NCBI GenBank assembly: GCA_903834785.1 | Contig: CAILKP010000060.1 | Location: 23,270-87,269, forward strand | Origin: an uncultured bacterium | GTDB taxonomy: Bacteria > Planctomycetota > Phycisphaerae > Phycisphaerales > UBA1924 | DNA: 64,000 nucleotides | Direction of reading: 5' to 3' | In this document: piece by piece, positions 35,832 through 44,715 of the stretch | Position numbering within the stretch: the stretch's first letter is position 1 | Layout of the letters: every line of letters begins with the position of its first letter | Notes under the pieces: model-generated | Told to the model about the DNA's origin: nothing | The model's input: the letters and a program-made list of their open reading frames with translations, nothing else | Database searches by the model: none | Position numbers and translations under genes: made by a program

Positions 35832-36222
35832 GAGCCTGTCAGTGAAACGGGGTTGCTCCGCAAGCCGCGGCGGATCGTGCTGATTCCGCAAGCTTGTTCG
35901 CGCCCGTGCAGCGTTTGATGCTGCGCCGAGGGAACTCCGTTCAATGCGTCGTCAGACCGTCGCAAGGGTAGAGCCGCCAACCCTTTCCACCCCCGGACTG
36001 CCGTCGTTTTTTTGCCCGCGGCACGCTGCCCGGCCGTCAGGATCGGGTAAATCCGGGATGCCGCCCCGGGCGGCCGCTCCTGCAGGTGCCCCTACCATGC
36101 CGCGACGGGTCCGATGCGTCCCCGTCTGCACCGTTCCGCGCCCCGGCCACCCCCGCCATTCGGCCCGGTACGGCAGGTATTCAGCCCGCATCTGCCTTCA
36201 CGAAACACCAAGGCATTCGAGC
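35832..36222. other. 391-base divergent region upstream of the PLP enzyme gene
   Basis: It contains a seven-T run near 36007-36013 and several short inverted repeats. No known SAM- or SAH-responsive riboswitch core could be recognised, although the downstream enzyme belongs to sulfur amino-acid metabolism. The downstream frame is open back to 35944, but ATG 36223 has an AAGG ribosome site. Confidence 0.35.
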
Positions 36223-38145
36223 ATGTCGAACTCCAAGTCCCCCTCTCTTCACACCGGCAACAACGGTCACGGCGGTTCTGCGGGCACAGCGCCCGTCGGC
36301 GTGCCGGTCGCATCACTCCCGGCCCAGGTCGCCTCGGCCCGGGAGATCTCGCCCCGCCGCAAGACCAGCGGCGCCACCACCGTTGATGGCCTGGTTGCCG
36401 AGCAACTGGCGCACTTCGGGCTCGACCCCGCCAGCGACTTCGGCAAGCGCATGGGTGATGTGGCCCGCAGCGTGTACAACTCCCACGCCGACACCAAGCT
36501 CATGTGGTCGACGCTGACCAGCGAACTGGCTCACCTTGACCGCAAGGACCGCGCCGCCCGCTTTGCCGCCCAGAAGTTCCTGTGCTTCCAGATGGCCAAG
36601 GTCATGGACACGCTGATGCACCCGTTCCGGCGGACGTACCAGTCCGTCATCGACACGCAGTCAGCCCGCACCGTTCACGGCGCGTACCCGATCTTCGACA
36701 ACCTCACCGCCCTGTTCAGCGCCAAGCCCGTCATCACGCGCACCGCGACGTACATCTATGCCTGCTCGGAATGGGTCGATGACGCCTTCCAGGGCAAGGA
36801 GCTGATGCTTGAGGTCTACTCCCGACTGCTCAACCCCACCAGCGTCTCGCTGGCCAACCACGTCGTCGATCTCGAAGCCGGCCCGCTCGCCGGCGAGTAC
36901 TTTGCCTGGAACTTCAACAGCGGCATGGCCGCCATCGACGCGATGCTCAGCCATCTCGTCGGCTACCAGGACGTCATCCTCGTCAGCCGCAACGTTTACG
37001 GCGGCACCTACCAGTTGCTGCACGACTGGCTCAGCAAGCCCTCCAACCTTGATGCCGGTGTCGAGTTCTTCGACGGCTACACCGAGGCCGACTTCCTCAA
37101 GGCCCTCGATGCGGCCAAGGTCAAGTACGCCGATCGTCTCGCCCGCGGCCGCCACATCTACCTCTACGTCGAAAGCCCCTGCAACCCGCACGGCTACGTG
37201 CTCGATGTCCCGGCCATGGCCAAGGCCGCTCACGAGCGCGGCATGACCGTGATCTGCGACTCGACGGTCGGCACGCCCTTCCTGCACCGCCCGCTGCAGC
37301 GCAAGGACCCCATGGAACGTCCCGACTTCGTCATCCACAGCTACACCAAGGACATGGCCGGCATGGGCGGAACCACCGCCGGTGTCATCATCGGTCGCAA
37401 CGAGCGCATGTTCATCAGCAAGGGTGACTCGGTGCAGGGCCTCGATGTCGACGGCAAGCCGCGCGTCTGGCACTGGAACGAGTCTCTGTTCTGGAACGTC
37501 TACTACATCAAGGGTGCGTTCCTCGATGCCGACAAGGCCTATGAGGTCATGAACGGCCTGCACACACTGGAACTCCGACTGCTGGAAAAGGCCATCAACA
37601 CCCTCACGCTGGCCGAGGTGCTGGACATGCACCCCGACATCAACGTCAAGTGCAACGGTGCGCCCGGCAACCCCAACGGGGCCCTGCGTGAGAAGTGCCT
37701 GTACCTGGGCATGCCCGCGCCCCTGTTTACCATTGACTTTGAAGGCAAGCAGGGCCAGCCCCACGACACCTTCACCCGCGAGCAGTTCAAGAGCTTCTTC
37801 GATGCGCTCGACCCGGTCTTCGGCCATCAGGTCTCCCTGGGCCAGACCAACACCGTCGTGCTCTGCCCGGCGATCACCAGCCACAGCGAGATGAGCACCG
37901 AGGCCCTGCGTGCCGCCGGCATCGAGCCCACGACCATCCGCATCGCTATCGGTCTTGAGGACCCGCGGACCCTCATCGCCCACATGATGAAGGTCGGCGA
38001 GCTCACACTCGAACCCCACGCCCCCGGCTTTACCGCCAAGTTCCCCTCGCCCGAGAAGATCGACGAGATCTACCGCAAGCACTACATGGCGGTGCACACG
38101 AAGTTCGTGAACTCTCGCGAGACCATGAAGCAGCTGCTCAAGTAA
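36223..38145 (+). CDS. Cys/Met-metabolism PLP-dependent enzyme, long form
   Basis: 640 residues, against about 400 for usual family members. Residues 1-55 are disordered; about 60-200 form an N-terminal extension of unknown fold. The PLP core follows: YFAWNFNSGMAAIDAMLSHL, YVESPCNPHGYVLDVPAMAK, DSTVGTPFLHRP and the Schiff-base lysine Lys376 in HSYTKDMAGMGGTTAG. Members make or cleave C-S bonds (cystathionine, methionine gamma-lyase, O-acylhomoserine sulfhydrylase). The exact reaction is uncertain because the loops around the lysine differ from well-known members. A strong terminator follows. Confidence 0.82.
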   Translation: MSNSKSPSLHTGNNGHGGSAGTAPVGVPVASLPAQVASAREISPRRKTSGATTVDGLVAEQLAHFGLDPASDFGKRMGDVARSVYNSHADTKLMWSTLTSELAHLDRKDRAARFAAQKFLCFQMAKVMDTLMHPFRRTYQSVIDTQSARTVHGAYPIFDNLTALFSAKPVITRTATYIYACSEWVDDAFQGKELMLEVYSRLLNPTSVSLANHVVDLEAGPLAGEYFAWNFNSGMAAIDAMLSHLVGYQDVILVSRNVYGGTYQLLHDWLSKPSNLDAGVEFFDGYTEADFLKALDAAKVKYADRLARGRHIYLYVESPCNPHGYVLDVPAMAKAAHERGMTVICDSTVGTPFLHRPLQRKDPMERPDFVIHSYTKDMAGMGGTTAGVIIGRNERMFISKGDSVQGLDVDGKPRVWHWNESLFWNVYYIKGAFLDADKAYEVMNGLHTLELRLLEKAINTLTLAEVLDMHPDINVKCNGAPGNPNGALREKCLYLGMPAPLFTIDFEGKQGQPHDTFTREQFKSFFDALDPVFGHQVSLGQTNTVVLCPAITSHSEMSTEALRAAGIEPTTIRIAIGLEDPRTLIAHMMKVGELTLEPHAPGFTAKFPSPEKIDEIYRKHYMAVHTKFVNSRETMKQLLK

Positions 38146-38199
38146 GCCGCCCGTGCGGCCACGGCTTCCGCCGCTGCGACCCGCCGTTACACCAGATCG

Positions 38200-38235
38200 G
38201 CCCCGCCGGAGTCCCTCCGGCGGGGCTCTTTTCTT
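38200..38235 (+). terminator. Terminator after the PLP enzyme gene
   Basis: An 11-bp stem, GCCCCGCCGGA with TCCGGCGGGGC, loop GTCCC, followed by TCTTTTCTT. Confidence 0.88.
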
Positions 38236-38275
38236 GGCTCGCTTGCTCCCCCCGCGCCCGAAGCGACTCCCGCAC

Positions 38276-38584
38276 ATGGCAGCTCCTCAGCCCGCACAGC
38301 CCGCGTACCTCTCGGATGTCCCCGGAGGCATCCGCATCGCCATCAAGGCCGTGCCCGGGGCCAGCCGCGATCAGATCGCCGGCCCCTTGGGTGACCGTCT
38401 GAAGGTCAAGGTGGCCGCTGCACCGGAGGATGGCAAGGCCAACGATGCCATCTGCCGCCTGCTGGCTCGCACGCTCGGGCTTGCGCCGCGCAGCGTGGAG
38501 GTCGAATCAGGTCACAGCCGCCCGGAGAAGCTCATCCTGGCAAAGGGCATCACCGCGGCACAGGCAACCGTCAAGCTGGCCTGA
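38276..38584 (+). CDS. DUF167 family protein (YggU-like)
   Basis: 102 residues. Typical DUF167 layout: IRIAIKAVPGASRDQIAGP at the N-terminus, LKVKVAAAPEDGKANDAICR as the family core motif, and a VEVESGHSRPEKLILAKG C-terminal strand. A small alpha/beta protein of unproven function found across bacteria and archaea. It is not cotranscribed with the PLP gene because of the terminator. Confidence 0.88.
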   Translation: MAAPQPAQPAYLSDVPGGIRIAIKAVPGASRDQIAGPLGDRLKVKVAAAPEDGKANDAICRLLARTLGLAPRSVEVESGHSRPEKLILAKGITAAQATVKLA

Positions 38585-38614
38585 ACTGCGACGCTCGACG
38601 GCGAACCCCCCGAG

Positions 38615-39307
38615 TCACGGGCGGTGAGGCGAGCCGCCCGGCAGCGTGATCGTCGGTGATATCGCTGGCGACCTGGTCGGCTCGGCCACTCCCGCCCACG
38701 CCGGTGCAAACGGGTGGCTGATCCGCTCGAACGCCGCGGCAGGTACATCCACCGTCCGCCACTTGGCGCTCCGCGGCTTACAGCACGCGGCGTAGTCCTC
38801 GACCAGCACGCCGCGCATGGCGTACCACTTGCCGTCGTGCTCCATGATCTCATGGAACATCCCGTCCGGTGGAGCCTCCGGACACCAGTACATGAAAACG
38901 AACGCGGCCTTGAAGCCCTTGCCGAACAGGCCCTCCCAGATCGTCAGGGCCTTGACGTCGTCTTCCGTCACCCACGAGTCAAGCCGTGCCACCGCCAGTT
39001 GCGGCGTGCGATGATGCCGCTCGAGCTGGATGTCCGTCAGCGTGTCCTGCACGGACTGGCTGCGTCGACCGCCCAGCCGGCGACCCTTGACATCGATCAG
39101 CAGATTGCGGTGCTTGCCGTAGATGATGAAGTCAAAGCTCTTGAGCGCATCGGGTGTGGCACCGTCGGCTTCGATCTGTGCGAGCCGCAGATGGCCCGCC
39201 TTGGGCAGCAGTGACTTGCGCGCCTCGTTGACTCCGACATACGGAATCCGCCTCGCCCGGAGGTACGCCTCAAACGCCCGTTCATAGTGGTGCCGGACCA
39301 TCGCCAC
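38615..39307 (-). CDS. HYExAFE family protein, nuclease-fold-like
   Basis: 230 residues from GTG 39307; ATG 39301 is two codons later. The N-terminus carries the naming motif HHYERAFEAYLRARRIPYVG. A PD-(D/E)xK-like core follows: FDFIIYGKHRNLLIDVKGRR, where an Asp, then Asp-x-Lys pattern matches restriction-type nucleases. Later WEGLFGKGFKAAFVFMYW is conserved-looking. It probably acts on DNA, but no activity is known to me for the family. It is divergent from dinB, and both starts carry a close TANNNT hexamer. Confidence 0.75.
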   Translation of the reverse strand: MAMVRHHYERAFEAYLRARRIPYVGVNEARKSLLPKAGHLRLAQIEADGATPDALKSFDFIIYGKHRNLLIDVKGRRLGGRRSQSVQDTLTDIQLERHHRTPQLAVARLDSWVTEDDVKALTIWEGLFGKGFKAAFVFMYWCPEAPPDGMFHEIMEHDGKWYAMRGVLVEDYAACCKPRSAKWRTVDVPAAAFERISHPFAPAWAGVAEPTRSPAISPTITLPGGSPHRP

Positions 39308-39313
39308 ATTCAG

Positions 39314-39319
39314 AGTGTA
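39314..39319 (-). promoter_or_regulatory. Candidate -10 hexamer of a leaderless start (HYExAFE gene)
   Basis: TACACT on the minus strand, 6 bases before GTG 39307; it supports GTG over the later ATG. Confidence 0.5.
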
Positions 39320-39467
39320 CACAGTTTCCGTCGCGATGCTTGCCAAGTCGGCACAGATCCGGCACATCTGCTTTCAGCGATCGCACCGAAACGCTCATCC
39401 AATGTCCAGATAGTGAATGAACTGGACGATTTGAACGGGGTTGGACGTTTGCTTCAGGAAAATCATG

Positions 39468-39473
39468 TATCAT
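39468..39473 (+). promoter_or_regulatory. Candidate -10 hexamer of a leaderless start (dinB)
   Basis: TATCAT, 5 bases before GTG 39479. The same hexamer is used at feoA. No ribosome site lies at the usual distance. Confidence 0.5.
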
Positions 39474-39478
39474 CCGCT

Positions 39479-40726
39479 GTGACCGCTTCGCGTGTCATCC
39501 TGCACGTTGACATGGATGCCTTCTTCGCATCAGTGGAGCAGCGCGACGATCCATCGCTCCGCGGCAAGCCGGTGCTCGTCGGTGGCACCTCCGGCCGCGG
39601 CGTGGTGACTGCGGCCAGTTACGAGGCACGCAAGTTCGGTTGTCGCAGCGCGATGCCCATGGCCCAGGCCATGCGGCTGTGCCCGCAGGCCCTGATTGTC
39701 AAGGGCCGCCACGGCGTGTACTCCGCCGTCTCACGTCAGGTCATGACCATCCTCGAGAGCTTCTCGCCTGATGTGCAGCCAGTTTCCATCGATGAGGCGT
39801 ACCTCGACTGCAGCGGCGTGCTGCGGCATCATGCCACCGGCCAGCCAGATGCCGACGGCTTCGGCGCCGGCCAGCTCATCGCCGAGCAGATCCGCCGCCG
39901 CGTGCGAGCGGAACTGGGACTGACCTGCTCAGTCGGTGTGGCGGGCAACAAGTTCGTCGCCAAAGTCGCCAGCGACCTCAATAAGCCCGACGGTCTGTGT
40001 GTCATCCGCCCGGAGGAAGCACGCGATGTGCTCGGGCCGCTGCCCATCGGCGTCCTCCGTGGTGTCGGCCCGCACGCGGCGGAGAAGTTCACCGCCCTGG
40101 GCATCCGCACCGTCGCCGAGCTCCGCGAAGCCGATGCTGCCACGCTCCTGGCCCTGACCTCACAGTTCGGCGATCAACTTGACGCCTGGCAGCGGATGTG
40201 CCACGGCCACGACGACCGCCGCGTGCACGCGGGTGAAGCACAAAAGAGCATCGGCAAGGAACAGACGTTCCGGCAGGATGATGGCGACCTGGGGCGACTG
40301 CTGGCGGTCCTCATGAAGCAGGCCGAGCACGTCTGCCGCGAGCTGCGTGAGGCCAAGCTGCTCTGCCGCACGGTGACGATCAAGATCCGCACCGGTGATT
40401 TCCTGACCGTGACCCGTTCTTGCACGCTTGATCGTCCTGCCAGCAGCGTGGCGGATGTCTTCCCCGTGGCTGAGCGGCTGCTGCGGGAGTGGGGGGCCGG
40501 CAACCGCGTACCCGGCGGCGGCGTGCTCCCGCTGCGATTGCTCGGCATCTCTCTGCACCAGCTCACCGATCAGCAGCAGTTGGACCTGTTTGCCGCCAAA
40601 GCCGATGAGCGCCACGACAAGCTCGATGCCGTCAGCGATGCGATCGTGGCCAAGTTCGGCAGCGGGGCGATCTCGCGGCTTCGTTCGCTCGGAGCCTCCA
40701 GACCCGACGATTCAAACCGGCGATAG
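39479..40726 (+). CDS. dinB: DNA polymerase IV (Y-family translesion polymerase)
   Basis: 415 residues from GTG 39479. Catalytic carboxylates are in VDMDAFFASVE (Asp11 and Asp13) and SIDEAYLD (Asp105, Glu106). CSVGVAGNKFVAKVASDLNK, the helix-hairpin-helix GVLRGVGPHAAEKFTALGI and the little-finger domain follow in order. It copies damaged DNA with low fidelity. No clear SOS/LexA box was found upstream. The C-terminal tail ends RRLRSL-type basic residues, without an obvious beta-clamp pentapeptide apart from QQLDLF near residue 375. Confidence 0.95.
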   Translation: MTASRVILHVDMDAFFASVEQRDDPSLRGKPVLVGGTSGRGVVTAASYEARKFGCRSAMPMAQAMRLCPQALIVKGRHGVYSAVSRQVMTILESFSPDVQPVSIDEAYLDCSGVLRHHATGQPDADGFGAGQLIAEQIRRRVRAELGLTCSVGVAGNKFVAKVASDLNKPDGLCVIRPEEARDVLGPLPIGVLRGVGPHAAEKFTALGIRTVAELREADAATLLALTSQFGDQLDAWQRMCHGHDDRRVHAGEAQKSIGKEQTFRQDDGDLGRLLAVLMKQAEHVCRELREAKLLCRTVTIKIRTGDFLTVTRSCTLDRPASSVADVFPVAERLLREWGAGNRVPGGGVLPLRLLGISLHQLTDQQQLDLFAAKADERHDKLDAVSDAIVAKFGSGAISRLRSLGASRPDDSNRR

Positions 40727-40744
40727 TCGCCGAATGCACGCCCT

Positions 40745-41722
40745 TCACTGCGATGGAAGCAGTTTCTCAAGCTCGCGTTGAATGGTGTCGATCAGCTCGA
40801 TGAGATTAAGCCCCGGGACAAAGGCCAGCGGGTCATCGACCAGGATCACCTTCGTCTCACTGTCGGGTTCCAGGCCCACGCTCGAGCGCAGCGAGCTCGC
40901 GTTGAATGTCACCGGCTCGACCGGGGTTGCAGACAGCGAGAGCTTCTGCGGCTTGAGCACGATCAGCACGGACGGGTTGATTCGCCGCACGGTCTCGCGG
41001 TCCAGCGTCTGATACGCGTTGCCTGTCGTGATCGCCGGTGTGGCGCCCAGCAGTGAGAGGATCTCATAGTGGTACGACCCTGGTCCCGCCGCGGCGGCGG
41101 GTTCCCGATCGTTGTAGAGCATCAGTACCGGGCCGGCCTGAGCCATGAACTCGCGGAAGGTCTCGCTGCGGATGGCCGTCGCCGCGGCCCAGCCTCTTCC
41201 AAGAAGGGAATCAGCGAAGCGCTCCGCCGCCAGCGACGGCGGCCGAAGCGATTCGGGCAGGGCCTTGCGCGCATCGCTGTACAGCTCATCCGCGGCGGCC
41301 CCGATCTGTTGCAGGCTGAGCAGATGGAAATTCCTGACGGTCCACCGCTCTTTCTCAGCCAGCGTGCGGATCGTCGCGGGCAGCTCCCGCTGGCCCCACT
41401 GCACATACAGGTGCGTCGGGCGGACGTGCAGCAGATTCTCGGCATCAAGACCGGACTGATCGCCGCAGACCAGCACAGTGCTGGGCGCCCACGCATCGAA
41501 GCCGTGCCGTCCGACGACCGCGCCACCGAGCTGCATGCGTCGCAACGTTTCGGTCAGCCCCGGGGCCAGCGCAACGATCCGCAGGTGTGCGCTCAGTTCG
41601 ATGGCACTCGGGCTGGTCACCGGCGGCTGGACGGAGGGCGGCCTCCCTGCCCGCACCAGCATCGCCGCCGCGGCCAGGGCGGCGGCGAGAGCCAGGATCC
41701 AGATGGCGGTGCGAGACGACAT
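40745..41722 (-). CDS. Periplasmic substrate-binding protein, BtuF/FepB type
   Basis: 325 residues. An N-terminal hydrophobic segment (about 6-24) acts as signal or anchor. The class III binding-protein fold is suggested by RIVALAPGLTETLRRMQLGG, then VGRHGFDAW, PTHLYVQWGQ, a long backbone helix, and VLMLYNDREPAAAAGPGSYH in the second lobe. Such proteins bind cobalamin, haem or ferric siderophores. No permease or ATPase gene is adjacent, so the partner transporter is elsewhere. Confidence 0.78.
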   Translation of the reverse strand: MSSRTAIWILALAAALAAAAMLVRAGRPPSVQPPVTSPSAIELSAHLRIVALAPGLTETLRRMQLGGAVVGRHGFDAWAPSTVLVCGDQSGLDAENLLHVRPTHLYVQWGQRELPATIRTLAEKERWTVRNFHLLSLQQIGAAADELYSDARKALPESLRPPSLAAERFADSLLGRGWAAATAIRSETFREFMAQAGPVLMLYNDREPAAAAGPGSYHYEILSLLGATPAITTGNAYQTLDRETVRRINPSVLIVLKPQKLSLSATPVEPVTFNASSLRSSVGLEPDSETKVILVDDPLAFVPGLNLIELIDTIQRELEKLLPSQ

Positions 41723-41730
41723 GGCAGCGC

Positions 41731-41736
41731 AGCGTA
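41731..41736 (-). promoter_or_regulatory. Candidate -10 hexamer of a leaderless start (binding protein)
   Basis: TACGCT on the minus strand, inside TATACGCT, 8 bases before ATG 41722. Confidence 0.45.
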
Positions 41737-41764
41737 TACGGCGGCGGGGATGCCCGTAAAGATG

Positions 41765-41792
41765 AAAAAAGCCCCGCCGATGAGGACGGGGC
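41765..41792 (-). terminator. Terminator of ilvE
   Basis: On the minus strand GCCCCG pairs with CGGGGC around a ten-base loop and is followed by six T residues. Confidence 0.75.
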
Positions 41793-41860
41793 TGTGATCG
41801 GGAAACTGGAAAGTGCCGCGGAGCACAGATCTCGGCCGCCGGTGTTCGGCGGACCGGCGA

Positions 41861-42967
41861 TCAATCCTCCGGAACGGCGTCGGAGGTCACCACGGCGCGG
41901 AACGCGTCACGCAGGCGGCGGGTCACGGGGCCCTCGCCACCGGAGCCCACGCGGATGTCGTCGATCTGGGTCACCGCGATGATCTCGGCAGCCGAGCCGG
42001 TCAGGAAGACCTCGTCGGCACCCTTGACCTCCTCTGGCGTCATGTTCTTGACGTTGCAGGGGATGTTCAGCTCGGTGCACAGGTCCATCACGAAGCGGCG
42101 GGTGATGCCCTCAAGAATGCCCGAGTCGCTCGGCGGCGTGAAGACCTGGCCGTTCTTGATCACAAAGATGTTGTCGCCTGTGCACTCGCAGACGTAGCCG
42201 TCGATGTTGAGCATGATCGCCTCATCGCAGCCGACATCGATGGCCTCGACCTTGGCCAGGATGTTGTTGAGGTAGTTGAGGCTCTTGACGCGGGGGTCAA
42301 GGCAGGCGATCGGCGTGCGCGGCCGCTTGGCCACGATGATGCCCATGCCCTTCTCGTACTTCTCCTTGGAGTACAGCTGGATCTGGTCGGCGATGCAGAC
42401 CACGCCGGCGACCGGGCACTTCCGCGGGTCCAGGCCCAGCGTGCCGTAGCCGCGGGTGACCAGCAGGCGGATGTAGCCCTCGACGATGCCGTTGGCCTCG
42501 ATGCAGTCGCGGAGGACCTGCACCATCGCCTCCCGCGCCAGCGGGATCTTCATGTGGATGGCCTCGGCCGAGCGCCACAGACGCTCCATGTGCTGGCCGC
42601 ACTTGAAGATCTTGCCCTTGTACACGCGGATGCCCTCGAAGATGCCGTCACCGTAGAGCAGGCCGTGGTCGTACACGCTCACCATCGCCTGGTTCTTGGG
42701 CACCATGCGGCCGTTGACGTACACAATCGGCAGCTCTTCCTTGGCCGTGGCGTTGACGAAGGCGTTGAACGTCGCGTGCGGGCCAAGGAACGAGCGGCCC
42801 GACTTGGCCGCGGCCTTGCGGGCCAGGGGCTTGGCGGCCGCGCGGGCCTTGGGTGCTGCCTTGGCGGCGGTCTTTGCGGCCGGCTTCGCCGCTGGCTTGG
42901 CGGCGGGCTTGGTGGTGGCCTTCGTGACGGTCTTGGCGGACTTCTTCGCAGGGGACTTGACGCGCAT
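41861..42967 (-). CDS. ilvE: Branched-chain amino-acid aminotransferase with histone-H1-like N-terminal tail
   Basis: 368 residues from the ATG after AAGGAG. Residues 1-60 are a repeated Lys/Ala/Pro tail (PAAKPAAK-type units) like histone H1. The class IV aminotransferase follows: YVNGRMVPKNQAMVSVYDHG, GDGIFEGIRVYKGK, RVKSLNYLNNILAKVEA with the PLP lysine region, and ECTGDNIFVIKNG. It interconverts Leu, Ile, Val with their 2-oxo acids. The tail is not part of known BCAT structures and could bind nucleic acid or be a disordered spacer. Confidence 0.92.
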   Translation of the reverse strand: MRVKSPAKKSAKTVTKATTKPAAKPAAKPAAKTAAKAAPKARAAAKPLARKAAAKSGRSFLGPHATFNAFVNATAKEELPIVYVNGRMVPKNQAMVSVYDHGLLYGDGIFEGIRVYKGKIFKCGQHMERLWRSAEAIHMKIPLAREAMVQVLRDCIEANGIVEGYIRLLVTRGYGTLGLDPRKCPVAGVVCIADQIQLYSKEKYEKGMGIIVAKRPRTPIACLDPRVKSLNYLNNILAKVEAIDVGCDEAIMLNIDGYVCECTGDNIFVIKNGQVFTPPSDSGILEGITRRFVMDLCTELNIPCNVKNMTPEEVKGADEVFLTGSAAEIIAVTQIDDIRVGSGGEGPVTRRLRDAFRAVVTSDAVPED

Positions 42968-43085
42968 GGCGGCTCCTTGGCGAGCGGACAAAAGGCAGAA
43001 CACAGTCGCAAACGACCATCAAGTATCGGCCCGGGCAGGCCGGTGTTCAAGGAGATTGGCCGAAATGCGGCAGCACCGCAAGTGC

Positions 43086-43108
43086 CTGTATACCTAGATA
43101 AACTACAG
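43086..43108. promoter_or_regulatory. Possible PadR-type operator downstream of padR
   Basis: CTGTA, 13 bases, TACAG, with the octamer ATACCTAG inside (43090-43097). It overlaps the last codons and stop of padR. Same octamer as at the padR start and upstream of metF. Confidence 0.4.
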
Positions 43109-43471
43109 GTAGTCGCCCAGGTCGCCCGCTGCCGGCAGTGCCAGCACAGCCTCCACCGCGCGGCTCGCATCGCGCCACAGTGTGATCTGCCTCCGCAGTT
43201 CGCGTCGTCCCGCAACAGTCAGCCTGCAGTTCTTCACGCGACGTCCGGTCGGACCGGTTCCGGCCTGCCGCACTAAAAACCCGCCGCTTTCAAGACGTTT
43301 CAGGCACGGAAACAGCGATCCTTCCTCGATGGCCACCACGCGTCCGGTGACGGCAGTGATCCGGCGGGCCAGCTCGTACGCATGGCACGGCGAGCGATCG
43401 AGCATCGACAGGACCATCAGATCAAGCGTGCCCGGAAGAACCTGCGGACGCGGTGGAGCGGAGTGTGGCAT
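43103..43471 (-). CDS. PadR family transcriptional regulator
   Basis: 122 residues. The winged-helix core opens VLPGTLDLMVLSMLDRSPCH with the PadR hallmark HAYELARRI, then EEGSLFPCLKRLESGGFLV and a basic wing (GTGPTGRRVKNCRLT). The C-terminal dimerisation helix is short (PadR-s2 type). Effector unknown. The gene starts inside a dyad with ATACCTAG, suggesting self-repression, and the same octamer occurs at two other sites within 1.7 kb. Confidence 0.9.
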   Translation of the reverse strand: MPHSAPPRPQVLPGTLDLMVLSMLDRSPCHAYELARRITAVTGRVVAIEEGSLFPCLKRLESGGFLVRQAGTGPTGRRVKNCRLTVAGRRELRRQITLWRDASRAVEAVLALPAAGDLGDYL

Positions 43472-43488
43472 ACCTAGAAAGGCTATGC
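43468..43488. promoter_or_regulatory. Candidate operator/promoter at the padR start
   Basis: A 21-base dyad GCATA...TATGC covers the padR start codon and includes ATACCTAG (43470-43477). On the minus strand TAGCCT (43480-43485) lies 8 bases before the ATG and could be the -10, so a bound repressor would cover both. Confidence 0.5.
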
Positions 43489-43666
43489 AATGCCGCCCTC
43501 AGCTGCCTTTGTAAGTTTTTTTCTGCCTTGGGGACGAGCTGTCGATAACGCACCCGCCGCCGCACCCGCGGAAGGTTACCGGTCACCAGAATTCCCTGAA
43601 TCGGGTGCTCGCCGTCTGCATCAGTATCGGCATCAGCACGCACAGCATGGCCGCGGGCGTCACTGT

Positions 43667-44578
43667 TCAGCTCCGCAGCGCCGTCGAGTCCGTCACGCCC
43701 AAGTTGGCGTACACCTCGCGCGTCGCCGTCGACTTGTTGAGCGTGTAGAAGTGAATCCCGTCGGCTTCCTGATCGATCAGGTCCGCGCACTGCTGTGTCG
43801 CCCAGTGCAGGCCCACCCGCCGCACCGCCTCAGGGTTGTCGCCCGCCCGGGCCACCATCCGCAGCAGCGCCGCCGGGAAGCGGCACCCCAGCGCCATGTC
43901 CGCCATCGCGTGCATGCCCTTGATCGAGACAATCGGCATGATGCCCGCGACAATCGGAACCTTGATGCCCGCCAGCCGGCACCGCTCGCGGAAGTCCAGG
44001 TAATCGCGGTTGTCAAAGAACAGCTGCGTGACGATGCAGTCCGCCCCGGCATCCACCTTTGCCTTCAGCAGCTCAATCTCCCGTACCCGGTTCGGTGTTC
44101 CCGGGTGTCCCTCTGGATAGCCCGCCACGCAGATGCCCAGCGGCGAACTTCCACCATTGTTCAGCGAGCGGATGTGCCTCACCAGATCGGTGGCGTACCG
44201 GAACGTGTCCTTGGACCGGTCAAACCCCGCCGCCGCCAGCGACTTAGGGATGTCGCCACCCAGTGCCAGCACGTTGCTGATGCCCACCTGCCGGTACCGG
44301 TTCAGGATCCCCGTGATCTCCGGTTCCGTGTGCCCCACGCACGTCAGGTGCGGCACCGCCTCCAGCGAGGTCTCCTGCTTCAGCCGCACCACCAGGTCGT
44401 GCGTCAGTTCCCGGGTCGAGCCGCCCGCGCCATACGTCACCGACACAAAGCTCGGCTTTAGGGGTTCGAGCTCGCGAATCGCATCAAACAACGCCGCCGC
44501 GGCATCGGGCGACTTGGGCGGGAAGAACTCAAACGAGAACGTCCTGCGCTGCTTGGCGAAAATGTCGCTGATGTGCAT
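43667..44578 (-). CDS. metF: Methylenetetrahydrofolate reductase
   Basis: 303 residues. Standard MetF features: RRTFSFEFFPPKSPDAA at the N-terminus (FEFFPPK motif with catalytic Glu), FVSVTYGAGGSTRE, VLALGGDIP, CVAGYPEGHP and VTQLFFDNRDYLDF. It reduces 5,10-methylene-THF to 5-methyl-THF, the methyl donor for methionine synthesis. The frame is open upstream to 44641, but ATG 44578 matches the family start. The octamer ATACCTAG lies 149 bases upstream. Confidence 0.95.
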   Translation of the reverse strand: MHISDIFAKQRRTFSFEFFPPKSPDAAAALFDAIRELEPLKPSFVSVTYGAGGSTRELTHDLVVRLKQETSLEAVPHLTCVGHTEPEITGILNRYRQVGISNVLALGGDIPKSLAAAGFDRSKDTFRYATDLVRHIRSLNNGGSSPLGICVAGYPEGHPGTPNRVREIELLKAKVDAGADCIVTQLFFDNRDYLDFRERCRLAGIKVPIVAGIMPIVSIKGMHAMADMALGCRFPAALLRMVARAGDNPEAVRRVGLHWATQQCADLIDQEADGIHFYTLNKSTATREVYANLGVTDSTALRS

Positions 44579-44715
44579 AGGCAGGTCCAGAGCGGGTGCA
44601 TCGAAAACAAGGCGACGTGATTCTATGCCTGCTTGTTCCATTTATCCGCATGAACGGATGGATGGGTGGAGCTCGCCCGTGACGGAGCCGCCGTAACGTT
44701 GCAATATCTCCGTTC

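Noticed and set aside
35892..36222. Possible SAM/SAH riboswitch before the PLP enzyme gene
   Set aside because: Searched by eye for SAM-I, SAM-II and SAH cores without finding a conserved core; only weak inverted repeats and a T-run are present.
39420..39478. Possible LexA/SOS box upstream of dinB (TTGAACGGGGTTGGACG)
   Set aside because: The half-sites do not form a proper inverted repeat of the known LexA types.
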